A stretch of 64,000 bases of DNA from Salipiger bermudensis HTCC2601 (GCF_000153725.1 NZ_DS022277.1:343342-407341); one strand, 5' to 3'; positions 1-9,042 are shown, counted from the first letter of the stretch. Notes: generated by a model not told the origin, from the letters alone. A program made the numbers and translations.

Positions 1-633
1 GCGCCCGGCAGGAATGCGGTCGAGGATCGCCGCAGAGCGCTCGGGATCGTCGCGCAGGGCCTGGGTGTTGTTGGTCGCGATATAGCCCGGCGCGATGGCG
101 TTGACGGTGATCCCGTGCGGCGCCCATTCATTGGCGAGGATCTTGGTGACCCCGGCCACGCCATGCTTGGCCGCCGTGTAGGCGGGCACCCGGATGCCGC
201 CCTGGAACGACAGCAACGAGGCGATGTTGATCACCGCGCCCGGCATGTCCTGCGCCAGCAGCGCCTTGCCGAAGGCCTGGCAGGTGAAGAACAGCGCCTT
301 GAGGTTCACGTCCATCACGTCGTCCCAGTCGGCTTCGGAATAATCGACCGAGTCGGCCCGGCGGATGATCCCGGCATTGTTGACGAGGATCGAGATGCCC
401 GCCCCGTCGAATATGTCTCGAGCGGCCATCGGGTCGGCGAAATCGAGCAGCAGGCTCTCACCCGAGCCGCCCGCCGCGGTGATCTCGGCGACGGTTTCAT
501 CGCAGGCCCGGCGCCCGGCGCAGATCACATGCGCGCCCTGCCCCGCCAGCGACACCGCGATGGCCTGCCCGATACCGGTATTGGCCCCGGTCACCAGCGC
601 TTTACGCCCCTCCAGAGAGAATGGCCCGGCCAT
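1..633 (-). CDS. kduD: 2-deoxy-D-gluconate 3-dehydrogenase KduD, 3' end missing at window edge
   Basis: SDR-family dehydrogenase that reduces or oxidises the 2,5-diketo-3-deoxygluconate / 2-keto-3-deoxygluconate pair in pectin and uronate breakdown. The 211 visible residues show the TGANTGIG cofactor motif (15-22), NNAG near 85-88, the catalytic Ser near 139, and Tyr152-x-x-x-Lys156 in AYTAAKHG. The ATG overlaps the stop codon of kduI (TGATG), so the two are translationally coupled. The C-terminal part lies outside the window. Naming as KduD rather than a generic SDR rests on the kduI neighbour and on overall similarity. Confidence 0.88.
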   Translation of the reverse strand, partial: MAGPFSLEGRKALVTGANTGIGQAIAVSLAGQGAHVICAGRRACDETVAEITAAGGSGESLLLDFADPMAARDIFDGAGISILVNNAGIIRRADSVDYSEADWDDVMDVNLKALFFTCQAFGKALLAQDMPGAVINIASLLSFQGGIRVPAYTAAKHGVAGVTKILANEWAPHGITVNAIAPGYIATNNTQALRDDPERSAAILDRIPAGR

Positions 634-1457
634 CAGCGCAGCTCCTTGGGCTGGATGAACTCCATGTCGGTGTAATCGACATTGTCGCCCGCCATGGCCC
701 AGATAAACGTGTACTCGCCGATCCCGGCACCAGAGTGGATCGACCAGGTCGGCGAAAGCACGGCCTGCTCGTTGGCAACGAAGAGATGCCGCGTCTCAGT
801 CGGCTCGCCCATCAGGTGCAGAACCCGCGCATCCTCATCCATGCCCCAGTAGAGATAGGCCTCCATGCGGCGGTCGTGAATGTGGCTGGGGATGGTGTTC
901 CAGACCGAGCCGTCCTCGAGCGAGGTGTAGCCGAGGATCAGCTGGCAGCTCTCCATCACCTGCGGGTGGATGAACTGCTTGATGGTGCGCTTGTTCGAGG
1001 TCTCGGACGCGCCGAGCTTGACCTCGACACAATCGGCAACGGTCACCAGCCGCGAGGGCAGCGTCCGGTGCGCCGGGGCCGAGGTGATGTAGAACCGCCC
1101 CTGCCCGCCGAAGGTGACCGCGCCGCTGCCCATGCCGAGATAGAGGACGTCGCCGCGGTTCATCTCGTAGGTCTCTCCACCGGCCTCGACGGTGCCGGGC
1201 TCGCCGATGTTGACGATGCCCATCTCGCGGCGGTCGAGGAAGCTGTCGGTCTTGGTCTCCTCGACCTTGTCCAGCGTCAGCGTGCCACCCGCGGGGACCG
1301 CGCCGCCCAGGGTGAAGCGGTCGTAATGGGTGTAGACGAGACGGATCTCGCCATCGGCAAACATCCCCTCGCCAAGGAAATGCGACCGCAGCGCGGTGGT
1401 GTCCATCCCCTTGGCATGGTCGGGGTGAATGGCGTGGCGGGTTTCGACGGTAAGCAT
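633..1457 (-). CDS. kduI: 5-dehydro-4-deoxy-D-glucuronate isomerase KduI
   Basis: Isomerase of the KduI family (274 residues, the usual size), converting 5-keto-4-deoxyuronate to 2,5-diketo-3-deoxygluconate in the cytoplasm, the step before KduD. The cupin metal site is recognisable: His192 and His194 in SHIHDRR, Glu199 in MEAYLYW and His241 in SIHSGAG match the zinc ligands known for the E. coli enzyme. The ATG at 1457 begins MLTVETRHA and is preceded by a purine-rich GGAAGAGG. An in-frame upstream extension exists but is low-complexity and lies across the promoter region. It forms an operon with kduD. Confidence 0.92.
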   Translation of the reverse strand: MLTVETRHAIHPDHAKGMDTTALRSHFLGEGMFADGEIRLVYTHYDRFTLGGAVPAGGTLTLDKVEETKTDSFLDRREMGIVNIGEPGTVEAGGETYEMNRGDVLYLGMGSGAVTFGGQGRFYITSAPAHRTLPSRLVTVADCVEVKLGASETSNKRTIKQFIHPQVMESCQLILGYTSLEDGSVWNTIPSHIHDRRMEAYLYWGMDEDARVLHLMGEPTETRHLFVANEQAVLSPTWSIHSGAGIGEYTFIWAMAGDNVDYTDMEFIQPKELR

Positions 1458-1979
1458 GATCGATCCTCTTCCTGTGTGTCCTCCGGCCGGGCGCGGCCCC
1501 GTCTGACAGCAGGTTTTGTCAGACAGTCTTCCCCTGCCGCTCATTTCTGACATATGACTTGCATTATTTGTATGACAGATCAAGAGGCGATCGATTTGAC
1601 CCGCCACTTCCCTGCGGGGTGCCAGTGATAACGCAGAGCAACGTGCCGACGAGCAGCCCGAGGTCGGGCGCGTCCGACCACCACGGATGAAGCGCGCGCC
1701 TCTCCACTCATCGTGCAGCCACCAGCCGAGCCGCGTCGGGCGGCACCGCGCCCGCCACACCGCCCTCCGTGGTCAGCGTGACCGGTACCGGTCGGGACCG
1801 CCAAAGCGGGCGCGAACGCCCAGCCGGAGCCTGTGGCAGACCAGCGTCTTTCGAGAAGGCTTTTGAACGCAACAGTTTACATCGGCAACTAAGCCGTGCA
1901 TTTGCTTGACGATGTAACCAGAGAATTTGTTAGCGCGCCCTGAACCTTTCCTGAGCTCGACAAGAAGTGACGCCAGAAG
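1458..1979. other. 522-bp divergent intergenic region between kduI and the sensor kinase
   Basis: No convincing gene. The half next to kduI is locally AT-rich (about 1545-1575) and carries several TGTC/GACA repeats that look like operator material. The half next to the kinase holds an AT-richer stretch around 1860-1930 that could be its promoter. I cannot assign -35/-10 boxes with confidence. Confidence 0.5.
1501..1580. promoter_or_regulatory. Candidate GntR/FCD-type operator repeats upstream of kduI
   Basis: GTCTGACA at 1501, the perfect palindrome TGTC-A-GACA at 1517-1525, and an imperfect inverted pair TCTGACATA (1546-1554) / TATGACAGA (1571-1579) lie within 80 bp just upstream of kduI. 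GntR/FCD regulators of sugar-acid genes commonly bind short GT-N-AC palindromes. The assignment to that family is inference, since no such regulator is in the window. Confidence 0.35.
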
Positions 1980-3566
1980 ATGACCGCTGACCCTACCGCC
2001 TTTCGGGGCTTCGACGAGGCCCTGCGCCGGCTTTACCTTCTGGCGGTCGAACCGGACCTGTCTTTCGAGGACAAGGTCGGTCGCCTGCTCGAACTTGGCA
2101 GTGCAGCCCTCGGGCTCGAGCTTGGCATCGTCAGCGCGATCGACGAACAGGTCTACACCTGCAGCTTCGTTCATGGCCCGGACTGGGCGCCGGAGCCGGG
2201 CACCCGCTTCGACGTCGACGGCACCTATTGCCTTCACACGCTTCAGGCCAATGACGTCACCGCCTTCTATCACGCCGGCCTGGAGCACATCTCGGACCAC
2301 CCCTGCTACCTGAATTTCGGCCTCGAGAGCTATATTGGCGCGCCGGTGTTTCGCGGACCGATCCGCCACGGCACGCTGAACTTCTCGAGCCCGGACCCGC
2401 GCCAGCAGCCGTTCTCCGCTCAGGAGCGGGAGTTCGTCGGGTTTCTTGCGCGCTGGCTCGGCAACGAGTTGCACCTGCGCGAAGAGCGGCGGCAGCTGCG
2501 CGCGCAGAGAAGCCTCTTTGCCGCCGTGATCGACGCGGTGCCTGAGGCCGTCATCGTGGCCGATCCCGACCGCCGCGTCTCGGTGGTCAACCCCGCCGTC
2601 CGGGAGCTTTTCGGCTACAGCCCCGACCAGCTTGTCGGGCGGCAGACAGCGGTGCTTTACGAGGCGCTCGACGACTACGAGGCCATGGGCAAGAAGAACT
2701 TCAACCCCGGCTCGCATTATCAGCGCGACCGCTTCGCCATGTCCTGTCGCCGGGCGGATGGGTCAGTCTTCGAAGGCGCGGTCTCCTCGGCGGATGTGCG
2801 CACCGAGGCCGGCGAGCATCTGGGCTATCTCGGGGTGATCCGCGACGTGACCGAGGAAAGGCGCTTCGAGCGCGCCAAGGACGCGTTGATCGCGACCGTC
2901 AGCCACGAGCTGAAGAATCCGATTGCGGCGCTTCACGGGGCGCTCCGCCTTCTTGCCGCACGCGAGACGGATCTGCCCGAGGAGAGCCGCAAGCTCCTCG
3001 AGATCGCGGAGCGCAACGCCGCTGCCATCGAGCGCATGACCGGCGACATCCTCGATCTCGAGAAGCTGCGCGAAGACGGCGATCGCGCGGATTTCCATGC
3101 GACGCCGCTGCTCCCGCTGCTCGATGACGCGCTTGAATCGATCCAGCCCTACGCGACCGAGCGCCTTGTCCGTATGGAGCTGAAACCCGCAGCCCCCTCG
3201 CCCGCCCTGCCTCTGCACGCGGAGCGCATCCGGCGGCTGGCGTCCAACCTGATCTCGAACGCGATCAAGGCGTCGCCCGAGAACGGGCTCGTCACCGTCG
3301 GCCTGACCACGGACGGGCACGGTTTCTGGGTGCAGGACCGCGGCCCGGGCATCCCTGTCGCGCTTCAACCGAAGATCTTCGAGCGGTTCTCGCGGGCCCC
3401 GAGCTACCGGGTCGACGAAGGCAGCGGGCTGGGACTGAGCATCGTGAAGGCGATCAGCGACCAGCATCTCGGCACCATCGACATAGAGACCGCGGAAGGC
3501 GAAGGCACCACCTTCACGGTGCGGTTCCCGGCGTCCGAGAGCGCGTCGCTCGACGCAACCGGCTAG
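1980..3566 (+). CDS. Soluble GAF-PAS sensor histidine kinase (orphan)
   Basis: Two-component sensor kinase of 528 residues with no membrane segment or signal peptide, so a cytoplasmic sensor. Order: GAF domain (about 20-165), PAS domain (about 178-295), HisKA dimerisation domain with His309 in SHELKNP as phospho-acceptor, and HATPase_c domain (about 412-517). The N box is at NLISNAIK, the G1 box at DRGPGIP, and the G2 box at GSGLGLSIVK. No response regulator gene lies next to it, so the partner is elsewhere. The signal is unknown. Start chosen at the ATG at 1980, preceded by AGAAG. Confidence 0.9.
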   Translation: MTADPTAFRGFDEALRRLYLLAVEPDLSFEDKVGRLLELGSAALGLELGIVSAIDEQVYTCSFVHGPDWAPEPGTRFDVDGTYCLHTLQANDVTAFYHAGLEHISDHPCYLNFGLESYIGAPVFRGPIRHGTLNFSSPDPRQQPFSAQEREFVGFLARWLGNELHLREERRQLRAQRSLFAAVIDAVPEAVIVADPDRRVSVVNPAVRELFGYSPDQLVGRQTAVLYEALDDYEAMGKKNFNPGSHYQRDRFAMSCRRADGSVFEGAVSSADVRTEAGEHLGYLGVIRDVTEERRFERAKDALIATVSHELKNPIAALHGALRLLAARETDLPEESRKLLEIAERNAAAIERMTGDILDLEKLREDGDRADFHATPLLPLLDDALESIQPYATERLVRMELKPAAPSPALPLHAERIRRLASNLISNAIKASPENGLVTVGLTTDGHGFWVQDRGPGIPVALQPKIFERFSRAPSYRVDEGSGLGLSIVKAISDQHLGTIDIETAEGEGTTFTVRFPASESASLDATG

Positions 3567-3653
3567 CGCCGGCGAGAACGCGTCGGGCGGTCGCGACACC
3601 TGCCTGCGCGTACCCGGACAAGCCGATGACGACCGCAGCCGGGCAGCAGCGGC

Positions 3654-4670
3654 TCAGAGGCCGTCGAGATCAAGCCGGTAAACCCGCGCGGCGTTGCGCC
3701 CGAAGACGTCGCGCTTCTCATCCTCCGAAAGCCCCGAGAGGATGTGCTTGTAGGCGTTCAGCGTCGGGATGAACCCGGCAGAGCGGCTGTCGGGCGGGAA
3801 GTTGGATTCGATCATGCAGCGCCTGGGTCCGAAGGCTTCGATCGCGAGCTCCACATGCGGGCGCCATGCCTCGGCAAGCTCGGCATAGCCGACCACGTCC
3901 TCGCGCTTTTCGAAGCCGAAGCCCGGCACCGGCATCCCGAGCCCGCCGACCTTGCAGAACACGTTCGGACGCTCGGCGAAGACCTTGAGATCGGTGGACA
4001 GGCGCGCGAAGGCCTCCGAACGCTCATGAGGGCTCATGTCGACGCCGACGAAATTGCCGATATGGTTGAGCACCACCGTCAGGTCGGGAAACTGGTCGAC
4101 CAGCTCGGTCAGGCGTGGCAGTGCCGTGTCGTAGGCCGCCGCGTCATAGCTCAGCCCGCGCGCCTGCAGCTCTGCCAGCCCGAGCGGAAAACCCGCCGTT
4201 TCGAGCAACCCCGGCGGCGGGCGGTTGGTCATGATGAACTGGAACGGCCGTTCGTCGGGATAGTCCAGGGTGACCTGCCGGATGCCGCGATAGCGGTCGG
4301 GCGCAGCCTGCATGCAGCGATCGAGCAGCTCGCCGACCTTCGAGCCGAGGCTGAGGTCGGCATGGCCGATGATCCCGGCGGCAACCTTGCAGGGGCCGTA
4401 GCGCCCGGTCGCCGCCATCGCAGCCATTCCGTTGGCAAACTCGACCTCACCCAGCGGGCGCAGGTGTTCGGGGCCGTCGGTGCGGGCAAAGCTCTTGGTC
4501 TCGCAGTAGATCGAGGCGACGACGTTATGCCCGCCCTGCGCATCCTCGAGATACTCCTCGAGCATGTAGCGGTTGCCCGGCAGGTCGAAGAGATGGAAAT
4601 GGCTGTCGACGATGGGCAGATCCGGGTCGAGGATGGGCTCGTCGCGGCCCTCGTTGCGCTTGGTCTTCAT
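3654..4670 (-). CDS. Amidohydrolase family 2 (TIM-barrel metal-dependent hydrolase)
   Basis: 338-residue member of the amidohydrolase-2 group (COG3618 type), which includes lactonases and decarboxylases acting on sugar lactones and aromatic acids. The N-terminal metal motif is His24-x-His26 in VDSHFHL. The conserved C-terminal strand RCMIESNFPPD corresponds to the Asp/Asn-Trp-Pro region of the family. The gene lies 25 bp downstream of the cupin gene and is probably its operon partner. The exact substrate cannot be read from sequence. A lactonase role would suit the sugar-acid or lactone context. Confidence 0.8.
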   Translation of the reverse strand: MKTKRNEGRDEPILDPDLPIVDSHFHLFDLPGNRYMLEEYLEDAQGGHNVVASIYCETKSFARTDGPEHLRPLGEVEFANGMAAMAATGRYGPCKVAAGIIGHADLSLGSKVGELLDRCMQAAPDRYRGIRQVTLDYPDERPFQFIMTNRPPPGLLETAGFPLGLAELQARGLSYDAAAYDTALPRLTELVDQFPDLTVVLNHIGNFVGVDMSPHERSEAFARLSTDLKVFAERPNVFCKVGGLGMPVPGFGFEKREDVVGYAELAEAWRPHVELAIEAFGPRRCMIESNFPPDSRSAGFIPTLNAYKHILSGLSEDEKRDVFGRNAARVYRLDLDGL

Positions 4671-4695
4671 CGGTTTCCGTCCTGTCCTTCGGTCA

Positions 4696-5094
4696 TCAAG
4701 CCGTGTCGAAATCCGCGTCCGAGACCGGCTCCAGCCAGTCCACCGCGGAGCCGCCCACCGCCTCGGTGATCGCGATGTGGGTCATCGCGGTGCTGGCCCC
4801 GGCGCCGTGCCAGTGTTTCTCGCCCGCCTCGAACCAGACCGTATCACCGGCCCTGACCTCGCGCACCTCGCCACCCCACGTGCCGACACGTCCGGCACCG
4901 TTGGTGATCACCAGCAACTGGCCGACCGGGTGGGTGTGCCACACCGTGCGCGCACCGGGATCGAACGTCACCGCGCCGACCGCGAGGCGCGACGGATCGT
5001 CTGCCACGTGGATCGGGTCGCGGCGGGCATGGCCGGTGAAGTTGCTCTCAGGGCCAAGGCTCGAGGGCTGGCTGCCGTTTTCCTTGATCAGCAT
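4696..5094 (-). CDS. Small cupin-domain protein
   Basis: 132-residue single-domain cupin. Metal ligands are visible as His53, His55 and Gln59 in WHTHPVGQ, with His94 in GEKHWHG. Relatives are annotated as carboxymuconolactone-type or quercetin-type cupins, but the function of most is unknown. The start at 5094 is fixed by an excellent GGAGGAGGAG upstream. A longer in-frame opening exists but lies over the promoter. First gene of a leftward pair with the amidohydrolase. A LysR-type palindrome (5190-5206) lies 96 bp upstream. Confidence 0.82.
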   Translation of the reverse strand: MLIKENGSQPSSLGPESNFTGHARRDPIHVADDPSRLAVGAVTFDPGARTVWHTHPVGQLLVITNGAGRVGTWGGEVREVRAGDTVWFEAGEKHWHGAGASTAMTHIAITEAVGGSAVDWLEPVSDADFDTA

Positions 5095-5408
5095 CGGGTC
5101 TCCTCCTCCGCGCTTTGCCGCCACACTAGGCGTTGCGGCAGGGCGTGGAAATGACGCCGGAGGGGGCCAACCCGAGGTCCGGGTGCAGCCATAGGGGTTC
5201 TCTATGCCACCTCTCGGGCGCCGCAATGGCCCCGCAGACCGTTGCCCCGAAATGTACGAGAAGGCGCTGCCGCCGTCCCGGCCCCAGCTCCGATCCTTTC
5301 CAGAGGGCGCGCCTTTGGCGCCCGCCCCCTGATGCGCTTGGGGATGCCGCCCCGCCCGCGATCCTCTAGGCTCGCGCCAACCATGCAGTTTGAAAGGGAG
5401 GGCCCGAG
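5095..5408. other. Divergent promoter region, cupin / SnoaL-like gene
   Basis: Non-coding 314 bp serving both the leftward cupin gene and the rightward SnoaL-like gene. Its one clear element is the 17-bp palindrome at 5190-5206. Confidence 0.55.
5190..5206. promoter_or_regulatory. LysR-type palindrome, CATAGG-GGTTC-TCTATG
   Basis: Inverted repeat of the CATAGG-N5-CCTATG form (CATAG-N7-CTATG is perfect), giving T-N11-A. It is in the divergent promoter of the cupin and SnoaL-like genes and is one of a family of such sites across the window. Confidence 0.65.
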
Positions 5409-5996
5409 ATGACAGATTTGGCCGATCAGGTGGCCGCGCTGGCGGCGGAGGTGACGCGGCTGCGCGATCACGAGGCGATCCGGCAGGCGGTCTATGCCTA
5501 TGCGCGCGGCGTCGACCGGGGCGATGCAACGTTGCTCGACCCCGCCTTTCACGACGATGCCGAGGACGATCACGGCAATTTTCGCGGCAGCAAGGCGGAT
5601 GCGATGGCAGCGCTTGCGAAGAGCGCGGCCAATCCCGCCGTCACCGCCTCGGTGCACCATATCGGCAACATCCTGATCGACCTGCGCGGCGACGTGGCAG
5701 ACGTGGAGACCTACTTCATGGCGTCGCAGCGCCGCGAAGAGGACGGGCGGCTCTGGACCCGGATGCGGGTCGGTCGATATCTCGATCATTTCGTCAAGCG
5801 CGACGGGGCTTGGCGGGTGCTCAGCCGCAAGGTCATCGACGACTGGAGCCGGCTGGACGAGGTGGTGCAGACCGCCCGCGAGGTGGGCGCGGAAAACAAC
5901 CATTGCAGCCGCGGCCCGGACGATCCCTCCCACGCGGTGGCGGGCTTCGCCGATCTGCACCGCCACCCGCACGCGCGCCGGTCTTCGGAGGACTGA
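5409..5996 (+). CDS. SnoaL/NTF2-like fold protein, possible dehydratase or isomerase
   Basis: 195-residue member of the SnoaL-4 / NTF2-like superfamily. The N-terminal helix LRDHEAIRQAVYAYARGVDR and the C-terminal strand block ending DGAWRVLSRKVIDDW are typical of scytalone-dehydratase / LinA-type cone folds, which dehydrate, isomerise or cyclise polyketide and ring compounds. It is clearly related to the protein at 45728-46357, so the cluster has two paralogues. The catalytic mechanism cannot be assigned. The ATG is preceded by GGGAGGG. Followed by a strong terminator. Confidence 0.78.
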   Translation: MTDLADQVAALAAEVTRLRDHEAIRQAVYAYARGVDRGDATLLDPAFHDDAEDDHGNFRGSKADAMAALAKSAANPAVTASVHHIGNILIDLRGDVADVETYFMASQRREEDGRLWTRMRVGRYLDHFVKRDGAWRVLSRKVIDDWSRLDEVVQTAREVGAENNHCSRGPDDPSHAVAGFADLHRHPHARRSSED

Positions 5997-6031
5997 CCTC
6001 CGGAGAACAAAAGCCCGGGCCTGAAACGACA

Positions 6032-6070
6032 CCGCCCCGCCATCGATGATGGCGGGGCGGTTTTCTTTCG
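6032..6070 (+). terminator. Rho-independent terminator after the SnoaL-like gene
   Basis: Perfect 13-bp stem CCGCCCCGCCATC / GATGGCGGGGCGG with a 3-nt loop, followed by TTTTCTTT. Lies 36 bp after the stop codon. The stem also lies beyond the end of the convergent DctM gene but lacks a T tract in that direction. Confidence 0.9.
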
Positions 6071-6083
6071 CGCGGAGCGAGGC

Positions 6084-7370
6084 TCAGTTCATCTGGTGCG
6101 GCAGCCAGAGCGACAGCGCCGGGAACAGCAGCAGGATCGCGATGGCGATGATATGCGCCACGAAATGCGGCCAGATCCCGCGGAACACCTCGCCCACCGG
6201 CGTGTCGGAATAGCGCGCCACCACGAAGGCGTTGAGCCCCAAGGGTGGCGTCACCATGCCAAGCTCGGCGGTCACGATGACGATCACGCCCCACCAGATC
6301 GGGTCATAGCCGAGGCTCAGCACCATCGGCACCACGATCGGCACGGTCAGCACGAGGATCGCCATCTGGTCGAGGAAGGTGCCCAGCAGGATGTAGATCA
6401 GCACCAGCACGATGATGATGCCCCAGCCCGGCAGCGGCAGCTCTCCGACCCAGCGCACCAGGCTCTGAGTGGTCTGCGTCATCGCAAAGAAGGTCGAGAA
6501 CACATGCGCCGACATCACGATGAGCGCGATCATGCAGGAGGTGCGCGCGGCCTTGGAGAAGACCTCGTAGACCTCGGCCGGGGTGCGGCGGGCGCGGGCG
6601 AAATACAGGATCGCCGCCCCGAAGGCGCCGAGCGCCGAGGCTTCGCTGGGCGTGGCCACGCCACCATAGATGGCGCCGGTCACCGCCAGCATCAGCAGCA
6701 GCATCGGCCCGATCAGCCGCAGCAGGTAGATCTTTTCGCGCAGCGGCACCTTTTCGCTGATCGGCGCGCGCTCGGGCTTCTGCCAGGCGAGGAAATACAC
6801 CGTGAGCGCGATGGTCGAGGTCACGATGATGCCCGGAACGACGCCCGCCACCAGCATCTGCGCGATGCTCACATCGGCCAGCAGGCCGTAGACGATCATC
6901 GCCACGCTCGGCGGGATCAGCATCGACAGCGTACCCGAGATCGCCACCACGCCGGCGGCCATCGGGCGCTCGTAATCGTATTTCAGCATCGCCGGAAGCG
7001 AGGTCGAGGACAGGGTCGCGGCGGCGGCGGTCGAAGAGCCGCAGATCGCCCCGAACCCGGCACCGGCCAGCGCCGTGGCGATCCCCAGACCGCCGCGCAC
7101 CCGGCCGAACCACGCCGCGGCAGTGCGGAACAGGTCGTCGGCGATGCCGGATTTGAGCACCAGTTCGGCCATCAGCAGGAACATTGGTACGGTGATGAAC
7201 TCGCGGGTGATCGCGGTCTCACGCGGGAAGGAGGACAGGATTGCCATCATCGGCAACTCGCCCCCGATCATGTAGAGCCCGACGGCACCTGAAATCAGCA
7301 TGGCGAAGCTGATCGGCGCGCCCACCAGCAGAAGGGCGAAGAGGATGAGAACTCCGATGAGCGGGATCAT
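6084..7370 (-). CDS. TRAP transporter large membrane subunit, DctM family (system 1)
   Basis: 428-residue multi-pass inner-membrane protein, the ion-coupled translocation subunit of a TRAP organic-acid importer. Typical DctM features: hydrophobic start IPLIGVLILFALLLVGAPI, the GGLGIATALAGAGFGAICGSS and LIPPSVAMIVYG hairpins, and the C-terminal WWGVIVIVTAELGMVTPPLG signature. The start at 7370 overlaps the DctQ stop codon by ATGA. A longer upstream frame is an overlap artefact inside dctQ. Last gene of the leftward DctP-DctQ-DctM operon. The substrate is unknown. Confidence 0.93.
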   Translation of the reverse strand: MIPLIGVLILFALLLVGAPISFAMLISGAVGLYMIGGELPMMAILSSFPRETAITREFITVPMFLLMAELVLKSGIADDLFRTAAAWFGRVRGGLGIATALAGAGFGAICGSSTAAAATLSSTSLPAMLKYDYERPMAAGVVAISGTLSMLIPPSVAMIVYGLLADVSIAQMLVAGVVPGIIVTSTIALTVYFLAWQKPERAPISEKVPLREKIYLLRLIGPMLLLMLAVTGAIYGGVATPSEASALGAFGAAILYFARARRTPAEVYEVFSKAARTSCMIALIVMSAHVFSTFFAMTQTTQSLVRWVGELPLPGWGIIIVLVLIYILLGTFLDQMAILVLTVPIVVPMVLSLGYDPIWWGVIVIVTAELGMVTPPLGLNAFVVARYSDTPVGEVFRGIWPHFVAHIIAIAILLLFPALSLWLPHQMN

Positions 7371-7882
7371 TCCATGGGCTCCCCATGATCGTTGACGTCG
7401 TCGTCGTGGCCCTGCGTGGCAAGGATCACGACGTGATAGAGAAGCCGGACGACGAGCAGCGCCGCGCCCAGCGGAATCCACAGATGTGAGAGCCAACTGG
7501 GCCAGGAGATGTAGCCCGGGATGAACTCGTTATGGGTCCATGCGTCGGCGGTGTTGCGCCAGGTGCCGAGGGTCAGCAGCGCGAAGACCACTGCGGCGAC
7601 CAGGCACCAGACGATGTCGAGCCAGGCCAGAAGCCGCTTGGGCAGCATGTCGCGCACGAGGGTGATGTTGACGTGATCGCCCGAGGTGAAGGTGCCCGAG
7701 AGGGCAAAGTAGATCCCCACCACCATCAGGTAGTAGCCGACCAGCTCGTAAGACCACTGCAGCGGCGAATTGAACAGGTAGCGCAGGATGGCGTCGAAGC
7801 TGACGATCAGCATGATCAGCGTGATGGCTGCCACGGCAATCAGCATCGACGCCTGTTCCAGGCGCTTGAGGAATTGGCCCAT
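7367..7882 (-). CDS. TRAP transporter small membrane subunit, DctQ family (system 1)
   Basis: 171 residues with four predicted membrane helices and the family motif DAILRYLFNSPLQWSYEL in the first third, as in DctQ proteins. It partners DctM. Start at 7882 preceded by GGAGG at good spacing. Four-base ATGA overlap with dctM. About 130 bp separate it from dctP; that gap contains GC-rich potential hairpins that might adjust expression of the membrane subunits relative to the abundant binding protein. Confidence 0.92.
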   Translation of the reverse strand: MGQFLKRLEQASMLIAVAAITLIMLIVSFDAILRYLFNSPLQWSYELVGYYLMVVGIYFALSGTFTSGDHVNITLVRDMLPKRLLAWLDIVWCLVAAVVFALLTLGTWRNTADAWTHNEFIPGYISWPSWLSHLWIPLGAALLVVRLLYHVVILATQGHDDDVNDHGEPME

Positions 7883-8013
7883 TCCTCGCCTCCTTCCGTT
7901 AGGTTGCGTTCGAGGGGCCATCCCGGCGCGAGGCCGGATCGGCGGCCGGCCGGGAGGGCGAAGACCAGGCCACGAAGCGCACTGCCCCGCGGCCCCGGTC
8001 GGGGAGGGTCAGA

Positions 8014-9042
8014 TCACTCGATCTCTTCCGCGACGGCGCGGTAGGCCTCGAGAATGTCGGTCCCCGGGCGGCCACTGCGGTCCATTTCCTCGGCCCATTG
8101 CTCGGCCACCGGGATCAGCATCTCGTTCCAGCGCGCCGCTTCCTCCTCGGAGAGCGGGTGCACCTCGAGCTTGCCTTCCGCGACCAGTTCCTTCTCGCCG
8201 TTCTCGTCGGCTGCCTGAAGATACTCGCACATGTGCATGGTCATCTCCTCACCGGCGGTGGTGAGGATCTCCTGCAGCTCGGGGTCGAGGCTCTGGTAAG
8301 CGCGCTCGCTGATCGCGAAGAAGGTGCTGCCCGCGCCCATGCGGGTGCCGGTCACGGTGTGGTTGAGCACGTTCTCGAGGCCCACGAGCTTGGTCGACCC
8401 TGAGATCCACATGCCACCATCGACGGTGCCGCGCGCCAGCGCGTCGTAGAATTCGTTCGAGGTCACCTGCACCGGCGTGCCGCCCACCGCCGCGACGGTC
8501 TTGGCCATCGCACCGTTGGCACGCAGCTTCAGACCCTTCATGTCCTCGACGCTCTCGACCACGGCCTCGTTGGTCTGCACCTCGTAGGGGCGCAGCGTCA
8601 TGACGTAGAGCGGGCGGATGCCGAGCGGCTTGTACTCTGCCTCGTAGATTGCGCCGCCGGGCTTGGCGAGCTCCCAGAACTGGCGGGTGCCCTCGCAGGA
8701 GGTGTCGTAATAGCCGGGAAGCTCGACCACCGAGGTCAGCGGCAGCTTCTCGACCTCGTAGCCCGGCACCAGCAGGCCGAACTCCGCCAGACCCGAGGTC
8801 ACGACGGTGGTGCTTTCCTTGCCGAGCTGGCCGGCGTGGTAGATCTCGAAATCGATGGCGCCGTCGGTGGCCTCCTTCACCTTGTCGGTGAAGTTCTGGA
8901 TGCCTTCGGTCATGTGCCAGTGGGTGCTCGGAAACACCTGGGTGACGCGGAACGTGCGCTCGTCGATTGCCGCTGCCGGCGCGGACAGCGCCATGGTCGA
9001 CACAGCGCCGAGCGCCAGCGTTCTGATGGTCGTCTTGATCAT
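8014..9042 (-). CDS. TRAP transporter solute-binding protein, DctP family (system 1)
   Basis: 342 residues with an N-terminal signal peptide (hydrophobic core to about AAA/ID at residue 22-24) for export to the periplasm. The substrate-binding Arg region KGLKLRANGAM and the family block NEFYDALARGTVDGG are visible. First gene of the DctP-DctQ-DctM operon. Start at 9042 preceded by GGGAGGAG. Its promoter is divergent from lysR and contains the palindrome 9165-9181, 123 bp upstream of the start. Confidence 0.92.
   Translation of the reverse strand: MIKTTIRTLALGAVSTMALSAPAAAIDERTFRVTQVFPSTHWHMTEGIQNFTDKVKEATDGAIDFEIYHAGQLGKESTTVVTSGLAEFGLLVPGYEVEKLPLTSVVELPGYYDTSCEGTRQFWELAKPGGAIYEAEYKPLGIRPLYVMTLRPYEVQTNEAVVESVEDMKGLKLRANGAMAKTVAAVGGTPVQVTSNEFYDALARGTVDGGMWISGSTKLVGLENVLNHTVTGTRMGAGSTFFAISERAYQSLDPELQEILTTAGEEMTMHMCEYLQAADENGEKELVAEGKLEVHPLSEEEAARWNEMLIPVAEQWAEEMDRSGRPGTDILEAYRAVAEEIE

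Noticed and set aside
7883-8013. GC-rich inverted repeats between dctP and dctQ of system 1
   Set aside because: Several overlapping short pairings are possible, but none is long or followed by Ts, so not called as a terminator.
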